64,000 nucleotides of DNA. It comes from Nonomuraea cavernae (GTDB lineage Bacteria; Actinomycetota; Actinomycetes; Streptosporangiales; Streptosporangiaceae). The translations under genes were made by a program, and so were the position numbers. Where the stretch lies: contig NZ_BMNH01000021.1 in NCBI RefSeq assembly GCF_014646355.1, positions 1 through 64,000 of the forward strand. The letters run 5' to 3'. Shown here piece by piece: positions 19,898-28,645 of the stretch. Under the pieces are notes generated by a model. It had not been told where the DNA came from and searched no databases. It saw only the letters and a list, made by a program, of their open reading frames with translations. The first letter of the stretch is position 1, and each line of letters begins with the position of its first letter.

Positions 19898-20971
19898 TCA
19901 GGCGCGCTCGGCCGCGGTGAACAGGGCCTTGGCCGAGCCGCTGAAGTAGGGGCCGTACATCGTGCGGCGGTCGTCGCTGTACTTGAAGCTGCTCACCGAG
20001 GTGACCGTGCCCCGGCCGGTGCCGAGGTCGAAGCCGGACAGCCACGGGCCGCCGCTGGAGCCGGCCGTCATGTCGCAGCCGAGGCCCTGGTCGTGGGTCT
20101 CGCCGTGGGGGTCGTCGCGCAGCGGGCCGGCGCAGTAGACCAGGTGCTCGCCGTTGTAGGGCGGGTCGGCGGGATAGCCGAAGCCGAAGGCCTGGCCGCC
20201 GCGCGGCGCGTCGAAGGAGATCTCCTGGGCGCCCACCACGTCGGCCACGTGCCTGCCGCCGGAGGTGGCCAGCGCCACCATGCCCACGTCGTAGCTGTCG
20301 TCGGCGGCCCGCGACCATGGCGCGGCGACGAACATGCGGCGGGCGGGATACTGGCCGTAGGGCTGGCCGCCGCCCTCGCGGTAGCCGGGCACGAACGTCC
20401 AGTTGTCGGCCCACTGGCCGGTCCCGTCCTTGACGCAGTGGCCGGCGGTGACCACCACGTCGCGGTTGGCGCTGCGGACCGTGCTCGCGGAGCAGACGAA
20501 GTCGGTCCCGGCGACGGTGAGGAAGACCCGCCCGGTGGTCCTGGTCACCGCGCCGCCGGTCGTCCACCGGGAGCCGGCGGTCTGCTGCTGCGGCCGCGAG
20601 GCCTGGTGCCGGCGGGAGGGCGCGACCTTCGTGGTCGCGCCGGAGAGGTCCGGGGCGACGCCCAGCCCCGCCTTGCCGGTCAGCCCGCTCACCAGGCCGC
20701 CGCCGTCGGTGACGATGTCGAGCATGTCGATCGGCAGGGCCGCGGCCATCCGCTGGGGTGTCCAGTAGTCGAGCACGCGCCGGTGGTCGGCGGAACCGCG
20801 CGCGGCCACGTGCTCGACGACCTCGGATCGCGCCGCGCGCGGGTGCGTGGCGGCCGCGGGACGGTCTGGCTGCCGCTCCCGCTGGTGCGTGGGAGTGGCG
20901 CCCACGAGAGCCGGGCCCATCAGTCCCGCGACGAGCGGAACGGCTGCAAGCATGGGGGTGCTCAAGGTCAT
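19898..20971 (-). CDS. Secreted trypsin-like serine peptidase (S1 family)
   Basis: 357 residues. Signal peptide (about 1-25), a propeptide-like region (about 26-135), then an S1 catalytic domain: VTAGHC (His), DDSYDVGMVAL (Asp) and MTAGSSGGPWLS (Ser). Cysteines flanking His and near CAGP/GCDM fit the disulphides of glutamyl-endopeptidase-like bacterial S1 enzymes. It is a secreted endopeptidase, activated after removal of the pro-region. Convergent with the ALDH gene (16-nt gap). It is a tandem paralogue of the next gene, with the shared segments TRTTGRVF, TAGHCV and GSSGGPW. Confidence 0.88.
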   Translation of the reverse strand: MTLSTPMLAAVPLVAGLMGPALVGATPTHQRERQPDRPAAATHPRAARSEVVEHVAARGSADHRRVLDYWTPQRMAAALPIDMLDIVTDGGGLVSGLTGKAGLGVAPDLSGATTKVAPSRRHQASRPQQQTAGSRWTTGGAVTRTTGRVFLTVAGTDFVCSASTVRSANRDVVVTAGHCVKDGTGQWADNWTFVPGYREGGGQPYGQYPARRMFVAAPWSRAADDSYDVGMVALATSGGRHVADVVGAQEISFDAPRGGQAFGFGYPADPPYNGEHLVYCAGPLRDDPHGETHDQGLGCDMTAGSSGGPWLSGFDLGTGRGTVTSVSSFKYSDDRRTMYGPYFSGSAKALFTAAERA

Positions 20972-21027
20972 GGCACCCGAGTTTGCACTACACGATGTGC
21001 CGTCGCCGCTACTTTCGGTAAAGAGCG

Positions 21028-22023
21028 TCAGAGGGTGCCGGCGCTCTGCGCGGCCTGGTAGACGGCTTGTGCCTCATTTCCGAAATATGGGCCGAACATC
21101 CAGTTCGGGGCGAAGTTGTATTTGAAGCTGTTGACGGAGTTCAGCGTGCCCAGCCCGGTGGACTCGTTGAAATTCCGGAACCACGGGCCGCCACTGGAAC
21201 CACCGGTCATGTCACAGGTCAGGCCGTGATCCCGGGACATCAGGAAGTCGTCGAACGCTCGTCCGGCGCAGTAGATCAGCTTCGACCCGTCGTACGGCGC
21301 CGCCGCCGGGTAGCCGAACGCGTACATCTGCTGCCGCCTGGCCTGGTTGAACGCCACGCCCTGGCCGCCCACCGCGTCGACCAGCGTCCTGCCCTCCAAT
21401 GGCGCCACCACGGCGGCGGCGATGTCGAAGTCGATGTCCTCGCTCGCGTTCCACTGCGGGGTGGTCAGCAGCCTGCTGGCCGCCCAGGTGCCGTGGGGAC
21501 GGCTGCCGTTGTCGTAGCCCGGCACGAACACCCAGTTCGTGTGGAACGCGCCGCCCAGCTTCACGCAGTGCCCCGCGGTCATCACCACGCTCTTGTTGGC
21601 GCTGGTCACAGCCGAGCCGGAGCAGGAGGAGTTGCGTCCCTGATAGGTGAAGAAGACCCGTCCGGTGGTGCGGGTGACCGTGCCGCCGCCGGTCCACGGG
21701 GCGCCGGGGCTGTTGGCGGCCTGCGCCCGCGCGGAGGCCGGCGCGGCGCCCTGGGTGGTCCACGGGACCCCCGTGGTCGGCTCGTCGGCGAGGCCGGACT
21801 CCGTCTTGGCGCCCTGCCTGGGCGAGGGGGCGGCGAGCGGCTGCGCCGCCTCCATCTTCCGCGGCGTCCAGTACCGCAGGACGGTCTTCTGCTCCGCGGG
21901 GGAGTCGGCGGCGGCCTTGGCGGCGGGCCTGGGCGCCGCCTGTGCCTGGGCCGCTCCCGCCGGAAGCAGGGCACCCCCGAGGGCAAGGGTGACGACGGAG
22001 AGCAGAGCGACTCTGCGGTGCAT
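21028..22023 (-). CDS. Secreted trypsin-like serine peptidase (S1 family), paralogue
   Basis: 331 residues. Signal peptide about 1-30 (ends AQAQA). The propeptide shares with its neighbour the motif YWTPRKMEAAQPL (YWTPQRMAAALPI there). Catalytic triad: MTAGHCV, EDIDFDIAAAVVAPL, MTGGSSGGPWFR. A 56-nt gap separates it from the downstream copy, so they may be co-transcribed. The C-terminal segments (NSFKYNFAPNWMFGPYF here, SSFKYSDDRRTMYGPYF there) indicate a local gene duplication. Its start codon faces an AT-rich gap with an inverted repeat shared with dxr. Confidence 0.88.
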   Translation of the reverse strand: MHRRVALLSVVTLALGGALLPAGAAQAQAAPRPAAKAAADSPAEQKTVLRYWTPRKMEAAQPLAAPSPRQGAKTESGLADEPTTGVPWTTQGAAPASARAQAANSPGAPWTGGGTVTRTTGRVFFTYQGRNSSCSGSAVTSANKSVVMTAGHCVKLGGAFHTNWVFVPGYDNGSRPHGTWAASRLLTTPQWNASEDIDFDIAAAVVAPLEGRTLVDAVGGQGVAFNQARRQQMYAFGYPAAAPYDGSKLIYCAGRAFDDFLMSRDHGLTCDMTGGSSGGPWFRNFNESTGLGTLNSVNSFKYNFAPNWMFGPYFGNEAQAVYQAAQSAGTL

Positions 22024-22071
22024 TACGTACCTCCCGAAACCGGAATCAGGGGTTGGAAGGTAGCGGGAGAA

Positions 22072-22107
22072 ATATTCGTATTTCTCGACATTCGCGAATA
22101 CGGATAT
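22072..22107. promoter_or_regulatory. Inverted repeat in protease/dxr divergent region
   Basis: Arms ATATTCGTATT (22072-22082) and AATACGGATAT (22097-22107) are complementary except for one pair. A perfect 10-bp palindrome, ATTCGCGAAT (22090-22099), lies in the loop. The segment is much more AT-rich than its surroundings and lies between a secreted protease and dxr; it is a candidate operator or UTR hairpin. Confidence 0.5.
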
Positions 22108-22220
22108 GGCGATATTCCGGCATTAATCGGCTCAGATATCTGCCGTCACATGGGTCGCCGATTTTCGGGTGCCGGCGAACCCCGTGTCTGGGCGCCACGC
22201 GGAGCGGGGACAATGGACGG

Positions 22221-23420
22221 GTGCATGCAGACACCCAGCGCTCCGTGGTCGTCCTCGGCTCCACCGGCTCGATCGGCACCCAGGCCCTCGACGTCATCGC
22301 CGCCAACCCGGGCGGCTTCCGCGTCGCGGCGCTCGCGGCCGGTGGGGGCAGGGTCGGGCTGCTGGCCAGGCAGGCGGCCGAGTTCCGCGCCGAGGCGGTG
22401 GCGGTCGCCGACCCCGCGACGGTCCCGGCGCTGCGCGAGGCGCTGGCCGAGCACGGCGCCGACCCCACCGTGCTCGCCGGGCCCGACGGCGTCGCGGAGG
22501 TGGCCGCCTGGCAGGCCGACGTGGTGCTCAACGGCATCACCGGAGCGCTCGGGCTGACCTCCACGCTGGTCGCCCTGGAGGCGGGCCGCACCCTGGCGCT
22601 GGCCAACAAGGAGTCGCTGATCATCGGCGGGCCCCTGGTCAAGCGGCTGGCCAAGCCGGGCCAGATCCTTCCCGTCGACTCCGAGCACTCGGCCGTCCAG
22701 CAGTGCCTGTGGGCCTCCGGGCCCGACGGCCACGACCCCGACGCCGTCAGGCGGCTCGTGATCACGGCGAGCGGCGGGCCGTTCAGGGGCAGGAAGCGGG
22801 CCGAGATGGCCGAGGTGACGCCCGAGATGGCGCTCGCCCACCCCACCTGGTCCATGGGCCCGGTGATCACCGTCAACTCCGCCACCCTGGTCAACAAGGG
22901 GCTGGAGGTGATCGAGGCGCACCTGCTCTTCGACATCGGCTTCGACCGGATCACGGTCGTGGTGCACCCGCAGTCGATCATCCACTCCATGGTCGAGTAC
23001 ATCGACGGCTCCACCATCGCGCAGGCCAGCCCGCCCGACATGCGGCTGCCCATCGCGCTGGCGCTCGGCCACCCGGGCCGCCTGGCGGGCGCGTCCCGGC
23101 CCGTCGACTGGACCACCGCGCACACCTGGACCTTCGAGCCGCTCGACGACGAGGCGTTCCCCGCCGTCGCGCTGGCCAGGCACGTCGGCGCCGAGGGCGG
23201 CACCGCGCCCGCCGTCTACAACGCGGCCAACGAGGCGGGCGTCGACGCGTTCCTGCGTGGCGAGCTGCCGTTCCCGGCGATCGTCGACACCGTGGCCAAG
23301 GTCGTCGCCGAGCACCAGGTCACCCCGGCCGACACGGTCGAGGAGGTGCTCGCCGCCGACGCCTGGGCCCGCGCCCGGGCGGCGGAGCTCGCGGAGCTCG
23401 CGGCCGGGCAGTCCCGATAG
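22221..23420 (+). CDS. dxr: 1-deoxy-D-xylulose 5-phosphate reductoisomerase
   Basis: 399 residues, GTG start. N-terminal NADPH motif VVLGSTGSIGTQALDV, catalytic-loop motifs ALANKESLIIGG, PVDSEHSAVQQC and MGPVITVNSATLVNKGLEVIE, followed by the C-terminal domain. It converts DXP to MEP, the committed step of the non-mevalonate isoprenoid pathway. ispG follows after 42 nt. The frame stays open upstream, but the residues there are not conserved, and the GTG gives normal family length. Confidence 0.96.
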   Translation: MHADTQRSVVVLGSTGSIGTQALDVIAANPGGFRVAALAAGGGRVGLLARQAAEFRAEAVAVADPATVPALREALAEHGADPTVLAGPDGVAEVAAWQADVVLNGITGALGLTSTLVALEAGRTLALANKESLIIGGPLVKRLAKPGQILPVDSEHSAVQQCLWASGPDGHDPDAVRRLVITASGGPFRGRKRAEMAEVTPEMALAHPTWSMGPVITVNSATLVNKGLEVIEAHLLFDIGFDRITVVVHPQSIIHSMVEYIDGSTIAQASPPDMRLPIALALGHPGRLAGASRPVDWTTAHTWTFEPLDDEAFPAVALARHVGAEGGTAPAVYNAANEAGVDAFLRGELPFPAIVDTVAKVVAEHQVTPADTVEEVLAADAWARARAAELAELAAGQSR

Positions 23421-23462
23421 CTACCTAGACTGGACAACGTCGTCGACACCCAAGAGGGAGAA

Positions 23463-24629
23463 ATGTCTTCTGTAGCACTCGGCATCCCGACGGTCCGCAC
23501 GAAGCCGCTCGCCGAACGCCGACACTCCCGCCAGATCATGGTCGGCGACGTCCCCGTGGGCGGTGACGCGCCGGTCTCCGTGCAGTCGATGACCACCACG
23601 GTCACCGCCGACGTCAACGCCACCCTGCAGCAGATCGCCGAGCTCACCGCCTCGGGCTGCCAGATCGTCCGCGTGGCCGTGCCGTCCCAGGACGACGCCG
23701 AGGCGCTGCCGACGATCGCCAGGAAGTCGCAGATCCCGGTGATCGCCGACATCCACTTCCAGCCCAAGTACGTCTTCGCCGCGATCGAGGCGGGCTGCGC
23801 GGCGGTGCGGGTCAACCCCGGCAACATCAAGAAGTTCGACGACAAGGTGGGCGAGATCGCCAGGGCGGCGGCCGACCACGGCGTGCCCATCCGCATCGGC
23901 GTCAACGCGGGCTCGCTCGACCCGCGCCTGCTGGAGAAGTACGGCAAGGCCACGCCCGAGGCGCTGGTCGAGTCGGCCCTGTGGGAGTGCTCGCTGTTCG
24001 AGGAGCACGGCTTCCGCGACATCAAGATCTCGGTCAAGCACAACGACCCGGTCGTCATGATCAACGCCTACCGGCTGCTGGCCGCCAGGTGCGACTACCC
24101 GTTGCACCTGGGCGTCACCGAGGCCGGCCCGGCCTTCCAGGGCACGATCAAGTCGGCCGTGGCCTTCGGCGCGCTGCTCGCCGAGGGCATCGGCGACACG
24201 ATCAGGGTGTCGCTCTCGGCGCCTCCCGTCGAGGAGGTCAAGGTCGGCGCCCAGATCCTCGAGTCGCTCGGGCTGCGCGAGCGCGGCCTGGAGATCGTGT
24301 CCTGCCCGTCCTGTGGTCGCGCCCAGGTCGACGTCTACACGCTGGCCGAGCAGGTCCAGGCCGGGCTTGAGGGCCTGACGGTGCCGCTGCGGGTCGCCGT
24401 CATGGGCTGCGTCGTCAACGGGCCCGGCGAGGCGCGCGAGGCCGACCTCGGGGTGGCCTCCGGCAACGGCAAGGGGCAGATCTTCGTCAAGGGCGAGGTC
24501 ATCAAGACGGTGCCCGAGTCGCAGATCGTGGAGACGCTGATCGAGGAGGCCCTGCGCATCGCCGAGGAGATGGGCGTGGAGGTCGACCTCGACGACGACG
24601 CCCCGGGCCCGCAGGTGACCGTGGGCTGA
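23463..24629 (+). CDS. ispG: 4-hydroxy-3-methylbut-2-enyl diphosphate synthase (flavodoxin)
   Basis: 388 residues, ATG after AGAGGGAG. TIM-barrel start MTTTVTADVNATLQQIAELT, conserved QIPVIADIHFQPKY, VRVNPGNIKKFD, and the 4Fe-4S ligands in VSCPSCGRAQVD and MGCVVNGPGEA. It makes HMBPP from MEcPP. In other actinomycetes dxr, an M50 site-2 protease gene and ispG are consecutive; here only 42 nt separate dxr and ispG, so the protease gene is missing from this position. Confidence 0.97.
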   Translation: MSSVALGIPTVRTKPLAERRHSRQIMVGDVPVGGDAPVSVQSMTTTVTADVNATLQQIAELTASGCQIVRVAVPSQDDAEALPTIARKSQIPVIADIHFQPKYVFAAIEAGCAAVRVNPGNIKKFDDKVGEIARAAADHGVPIRIGVNAGSLDPRLLEKYGKATPEALVESALWECSLFEEHGFRDIKISVKHNDPVVMINAYRLLAARCDYPLHLGVTEAGPAFQGTIKSAVAFGALLAEGIGDTIRVSLSAPPVEEVKVGAQILESLGLRERGLEIVSCPSCGRAQVDVYTLAEQVQAGLEGLTVPLRVAVMGCVVNGPGEAREADLGVASGNGKGQIFVKGEVIKTVPESQIVETLIEEALRIAEEMGVEVDLDDDAPGPQVTVG

Positions 24630-24735
24630 CCTTCCCCACCCTTCCATTACGGCGTGCAATCGTCTGATTACACGTTGGCAAGCTTTCCTCCATACCCTGC
24701 GTCACCGGTCCGTCACCCCGCGAGCATCTCTGCCT

Positions 24736-26334
24736 ATGAGATGGGGGAGCGGTCAGGTGAAGCGGTTCGTACGAGTGGTCGCGGCCTTGGGCATGCTGGT
24801 CGGCGGGGTGGTGGGCGTTCAAGGGAGCGCCACCGCGCGGAGCCGGCCGGTCGACGCGATCGTGTGGGGGGCGTGCCCGCAGACCAAGGACACGCCGCCG
24901 GGCGGCACGCCGGGGGTGGAGTGCGCGACGGTGCGCGTGCCGCTCGACCACCGCGAGCCGTGGGGACAGTCGATCACCCTGGCCGTCAACCGGATCCGGG
25001 GCAAGGTCTCGCGCGACGCCAACCACCTGGGCACGCTGCTCGTCAACCCCGGCGGTCCGGGCGCGTCCGGCCTCCGGCTGGGCGAGTTCGTGGCCGCCAC
25101 GCTGCCCGCCGAGGTGGCCGCGCGCTACGACGTGGTCGGCTTCGACCCCCGCGGGGTCGGCAGCAGCCGGCCCGCGCTGCGCTGCGTCGACGCCTCGTCC
25201 TACTACGCGCCGCCGCGGCTCGACGCGGTGCCGGCCACCAGGCGCGACGAACGGGCCCTGCTCGACCGGGCCGGTGACTACGCCGCCCGCTGCGGCAACC
25301 TGTGGGCCTGGCTGCTGCCCCACATGACGACCGAGAACGTCGCGAGGGACGTCGACACGATCCGGGCCGCCCTGGGCGAGCGGCAGATCAGCTACCTCGG
25401 CTACTCCTACGGCACCTACATCGGCGGGGTCTACGCGACGCTCTTCCCCGACCGGGTCAAGCGGCTCGTCATGGACAGCTCGGTCAGCCCCGACGACGTC
25501 TGGTACCAGTCCAACCTGGACCAGGATCCCGCGTTCGACCGCAGGCACCGCGACTTCCTCGACTGGACCGCGCGGCACAACTCGGTCTACAAGCTGGGCG
25601 GCACCGCCAAGGAGACCGGGTTCGCCTGGTACGCCATGCGCTCCCGGCTGCGCGACCGGCCGGCCGGTGGCGTCGTCGGCCCGAGCGAGCTCGACGACCT
25701 GTTCACCCTCGGCGGCTACACCGACCGCATCTGGCCGGAGCTGGCCCGGGTCTGGTCGGCGTACGTGCGCGCGGGCGACGTCAAGGGGCTGGTCGAGGCG
25801 CACAACCGGTTCGGCGGCCAGGACGCCGAGGACGAGAACGGCTACGCCGTCTACCTGAGCGTGCAGTGCCGTGACGCCGCCTGGCCGCGCTCGTGGGACA
25901 CCTGGCGGCAGGACACGACGCGGATGCACCGCCGGGCGCCGTTCATGGCCTGGCAGAACGCCTGGTTCAACGCTCCGTGCGCGTTCTGGCCGGTCAGCGG
26001 GGGCAGGCCGGTCGACGTCCACGGGTCGCCGAAGCTGCCGCCCATCCTCATGCTTCAGTCGCGCGGTGACGCGGCCACGCCGTACCAGGGAGCGCTGCGC
26101 ATGCTCCGGCACTTCCCGACCGCGCGGATGGTCGTGGAGGAGGGCGGCAACCACGGCGTCTCGCTGGCCGGCAACCGGTGCGTCGACCGGCACCTGGCCG
26201 CGTACCTGACGGACGGCACGATCCCGAGGCGCACGACCACCTGCGCCGCCCTTCCGGAGCCCCGGCCGGTCGTGCGGATGGCGGCCGGCGGGGGCTTGGG
26301 TCACGATCGGCTCACCGACGTGCTGTCCGGATAA
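24736..26334 (+). CDS. Secreted alpha/beta-hydrolase, tripeptidyl-aminopeptidase (S33/TAP) type
   Basis: 532 residues with signal peptide (about 9-34). Alpha/beta-hydrolase fold: oxyanion segment LLVNPGGPGASG, DPRGVGSSRP, nucleophile LGYSYGTYIG, acid in MLQSRGDAATPY, and the catalytic His in EEGGNHGVSL within a C-terminal TAP-like domain. It is predicted to remove tripeptides from secreted protein N-termini, as in Streptomyces Tap/SlpD/SlpE. An alternative GTG at 24757, better spaced from GGGGGAG, would shorten it by 7 residues without affecting the signal peptide. It lies between ispG and the GNAT gene that usually follows ispG. Confidence 0.88.
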   Translation: MRWGSGQVKRFVRVVAALGMLVGGVVGVQGSATARSRPVDAIVWGACPQTKDTPPGGTPGVECATVRVPLDHREPWGQSITLAVNRIRGKVSRDANHLGTLLVNPGGPGASGLRLGEFVAATLPAEVAARYDVVGFDPRGVGSSRPALRCVDASSYYAPPRLDAVPATRRDERALLDRAGDYAARCGNLWAWLLPHMTTENVARDVDTIRAALGERQISYLGYSYGTYIGGVYATLFPDRVKRLVMDSSVSPDDVWYQSNLDQDPAFDRRHRDFLDWTARHNSVYKLGGTAKETGFAWYAMRSRLRDRPAGGVVGPSELDDLFTLGGYTDRIWPELARVWSAYVRAGDVKGLVEAHNRFGGQDAEDENGYAVYLSVQCRDAAWPRSWDTWRQDTTRMHRRAPFMAWQNAWFNAPCAFWPVSGGRPVDVHGSPKLPPILMLQSRGDAATPYQGALRMLRHFPTARMVVEEGGNHGVSLAGNRCVDRHLAAYLTDGTIPRRTTTCAALPEPRPVVRMAAGGGLGHDRLTDVLSG

Positions 26335-26367
26335 GCCAATCCGTAGTCGTTCGCGTAGTCTGACCAT

Positions 26368-27213
26368 GTGATGCTGCGTACATCGGCGTCGCGCGTGCTC
26401 GACGACAGCGACCGGGACGAGGCACTCGCCTTGCTCGACAACGACCCGGTCGCCAACGTCTTCGTCGCCTCCCGGGTGCGGACCGTCGGACTCAATCCGG
26501 CGCGGCTGGGCGGGCAGATGTGGGGGTTCGGGCCGCGCGGCGGTCTCGTCTCGCTCTGCTACGCCGGAGCCAATCTGGTGCCGGTCGGCGCCGGTCCGGA
26601 GGCCGCGCACGCGTTCTCCGACCGGGCCCGCAAGCAGGGACGTCGCTGTTCGTCGATCGTGGGGCCGGTCGACGCGGTCTCGTTGATGTGGGAGCGGCTG
26701 GAGCCCTACTGGGGCAGGGCGCGCGCGATCAGATGGGCGCAGCCGGTCATGGCGACCTCGCGGAAGCCGCTCGTCGCGGCCGACCCGCTGGTGCGGCGGG
26801 TCCGGCCGGAGGAGTTCGACATCCTGCTGCCCGCCTGCGTGGCGATGTTCACCGAGGAGGTCGGCGTCTCGCCCAATCTCGGCGACGGCGGCGCCCTCTA
26901 CCGCACCCGCGTCGCCGAGCTGATCCGCATCGGCAGGTCCTACGCCCGCATCGACGACGGGCGGGTGGTGTTCAAGGCGGAGATCGGCGCGGTCACGCCG
27001 TCCGCCAGCCAGATCCAGGGCGTCTGGGTCGATCCCGAGCTGCGCGGCCGGGGACACGCGGTGGCGGGCATGGCGGCCGTCGTGGAGGCGGCCCTCGCCT
27101 GCTTCGCCCCGGTGGTCACGTTGTACGTCAACGACTTCAACACCTCGGCACGGGCTGTCTACCGCAAGGTGGGCTTCCACGAGGTCGACACCTTCATGTC
27201 GGTCCTCTTCTAG
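26368..27213 (+). CDS. GNAT N-acetyltransferase with DUF4081 domain
   Basis: 281 residues; starts GTG-ATG, either possible. The N-terminal DUF4081-type domain (about 5-120) is followed by a GNAT fold (about 135-281): GVWVDPELRGRGHAVAGMAA carries the acetyl-CoA loop (R/Q-x-x-G-x-G/A form) and LYVNDFNTSARAVYRKVGF is motif B. This family is a stable companion of ispG in actinobacteria. Its substrate is not known. Confidence 0.88.
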   Translation: MMLRTSASRVLDDSDRDEALALLDNDPVANVFVASRVRTVGLNPARLGGQMWGFGPRGGLVSLCYAGANLVPVGAGPEAAHAFSDRARKQGRRCSSIVGPVDAVSLMWERLEPYWGRARAIRWAQPVMATSRKPLVAADPLVRRVRPEEFDILLPACVAMFTEEVGVSPNLGDGGALYRTRVAELIRIGRSYARIDDGRVVFKAEIGAVTPSASQIQGVWVDPELRGRGHAVAGMAAVVEAALACFAPVVTLYVNDFNTSARAVYRKVGFHEVDTFMSVLF

Positions 27214-27258
27214 GTCACAGGCGTTTCCAGGTCTCAGGTGTTCTGGGTCCGTGCCAGG

Positions 27259-27636
27259 TCACAGGCGTACGAGGACGTCGAAGAGCCGGGTCAGCTCGGC
27301 GCCGGGGTCGGCGGTGAGGCCGGCGTGCACCGGACCGGTCTGGACGATCGTGCTGCGTGGCGCGGTCAGCCAGCGGAACCTGCCGCCCAGCGGCTCGCCG
27401 GTCAGCGGGCCGGCCTGCTCGCCGCAGGCCAGCTCGTAGGCGCCGAGGGCCCGGCGGACGCTCTCTGCGTCGGCGTCGGGGTCGAGGGCGCGTAGCCGTA
27501 CGGCGTCGAGCTCGACCCGCGCGCAGAGGTAGCCGCGGGGCTGGCAGTAGAGGAGCACGCCGGCGTTGATCTGCTCGCCGCGCTCGATCCGGGGCACCAC
27601 GCGGATCACCGCGTACTCGTACACGTCCCTGCTCAT
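27259..27636 (-). CDS. DUF3037 family protein
   Basis: 125 residues. Starts MSRDVYEYAVIRVVPRIER and contains GEQINAGVLLYCQPRGYL, the signature of DUF3037. The ATG at 27636 overlaps the end of the HipA-like gene by 4 nt (ATGA), so it is chosen over an upstream frame extension. DUF3037 proteins commonly sit directly after HipA-like kinases; whether the pair works as substrate and kinase or as a toxin-like module is not established. Confidence 0.85.
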   Translation of the reverse strand: MSRDVYEYAVIRVVPRIERGEQINAGVLLYCQPRGYLCARVELDAVRLRALDPDADAESVRRALGAYELACGEQAGPLTGEPLGGRFRWLTAPRSTIVQTGPVHAGLTADPGAELTRLFDVLVRL

Positions 27637-28442
27637 CGGCGGCCTCCGCGCCAGAACTCGCCGACGGACCCCGGCCCCGGCCGGGAGGTCTTCGGCTCGC
27701 CGCGGGTGAGCCACGCGCGCGGTCCGTGGGCGCGCCGCAGCAGGTGGTCGACGTAGGCGTCGCGGACGGCCTGCGCCGAGTCGAACCCCGGCTCGCCGTC
27801 GAGCCAGGCGTCAGGCACCAGGGCGGTCACCTTCGTCAGGAGCTCCGGCGTGATCCGCGCGGAGAGCTCCTCGGCGGCGGCGTCGATGTCGGTCGCGAAC
27901 GGGGCCAGCACGTGGTCGCCCGCGTCGAACGGGCGTTGGGGGTCGGCCGTCCGCCAGTTGTGGTGGAACCAGAGCGCGGCACCGTGGTCGATCAGCCAGA
28001 CATCCTGGTGCCAGACGAGCAGGTTGGGGTTGCGCCAGCTGCGGTCGATGTTGTGGATCAGCGCGTCGAACCAGAGCAGCCGGGAGGCGAACGCTGGGTC
28101 GGGTGTCCAGGTGAGCGGCTCGAAGCCCAGGGCGCCGGGCAGGAAGTCGATCGCCAGGTTGACGCCGGTGCTGGCCTTGAGCAGGTCCTGGACCTCCTCG
28201 TCGGGCTCGCGGACGCCGAGCTGGGGGTCGAGGTCGATCAGCCTGAGGTCGGGGGTGCGCAGGCCGAGCCGCCGGGCGAGCTCGGCGCAGATGATCTCGG
28301 CGACGAGGACGCGACGGCCCTGCCCGGCTTCGCGAAATTTCACGACATAGGTGCCGAGGTCATCGGCTTCGACCACCCCTGGCAGCGAGCCGCCCTCGCG
28401 CAGCGGCGTCACGTAACGCGTCGCCGCGATCCTCTCCAGCAC
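27633..28442 (-). CDS. HipA-like kinase family protein
   Basis: 269 residues. Kinase-like fold: TYVVKFREAGQG (nucleotide-anchoring lysine), LWFDALIHNIDRSWRNPNLL (HxxD-type catalytic loop with Asp and Asn) and VWLIDHGAALWFHHN (DFG equivalent). It lacks the HipA N-terminal domain and is shorter than HipA (about 440 residues). Homology suggests serine/threonine phosphorylation of a cellular target. No HipB-type HTH gene adjoins it; instead DUF3037 follows with a 4-nt overlap. Divergent from an LLM oxidoreductase across about 200 nt. Confidence 0.82.
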   Translation of the reverse strand: MLERIAATRYVTPLREGGSLPGVVEADDLGTYVVKFREAGQGRRVLVAEIICAELARRLGLRTPDLRLIDLDPQLGVREPDEEVQDLLKASTGVNLAIDFLPGALGFEPLTWTPDPAFASRLLWFDALIHNIDRSWRNPNLLVWHQDVWLIDHGAALWFHHNWRTADPQRPFDAGDHVLAPFATDIDAAAEELSARITPELLTKVTALVPDAWLDGEPGFDSAQAVRDAYVDHLLRRAHGPRAWLTRGEPKTSRPGPGSVGEFWRGGRR

Positions 28443-28609
28443 GTCCCGAGGCTATCGCGCCGCCGGCCGGTGCCCGGCCGGGGCGTTCCTCCACTGGTTC
28501 CGGTCGCCACGGTCACCCCCGGGCCGCAGTTCCGCGGACCGGGGAAGGTGGAAGACTTCGCCGAAGACCTCTTCCATGGAGCGCCGCTCCGCGGCAAGGT
28601 ACTCTGCCT

Positions 28610-28623
28610 AACAATCGCTTGTT
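28610..28623. promoter_or_regulatory. Operator-like inverted repeat before LLM oxidoreductase
   Basis: AACAA-TCGC-TTGTT, 5-bp arms around 4 nt, lies 22 nt upstream of the ATG at 28646. It has the general form of TetR-family operators of acyl-CoA or redox genes. No TetR gene is adjacent. Confidence 0.45.
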
Positions 28624-28645
28624 TGACGGTCAAGGACGGTGCGGC

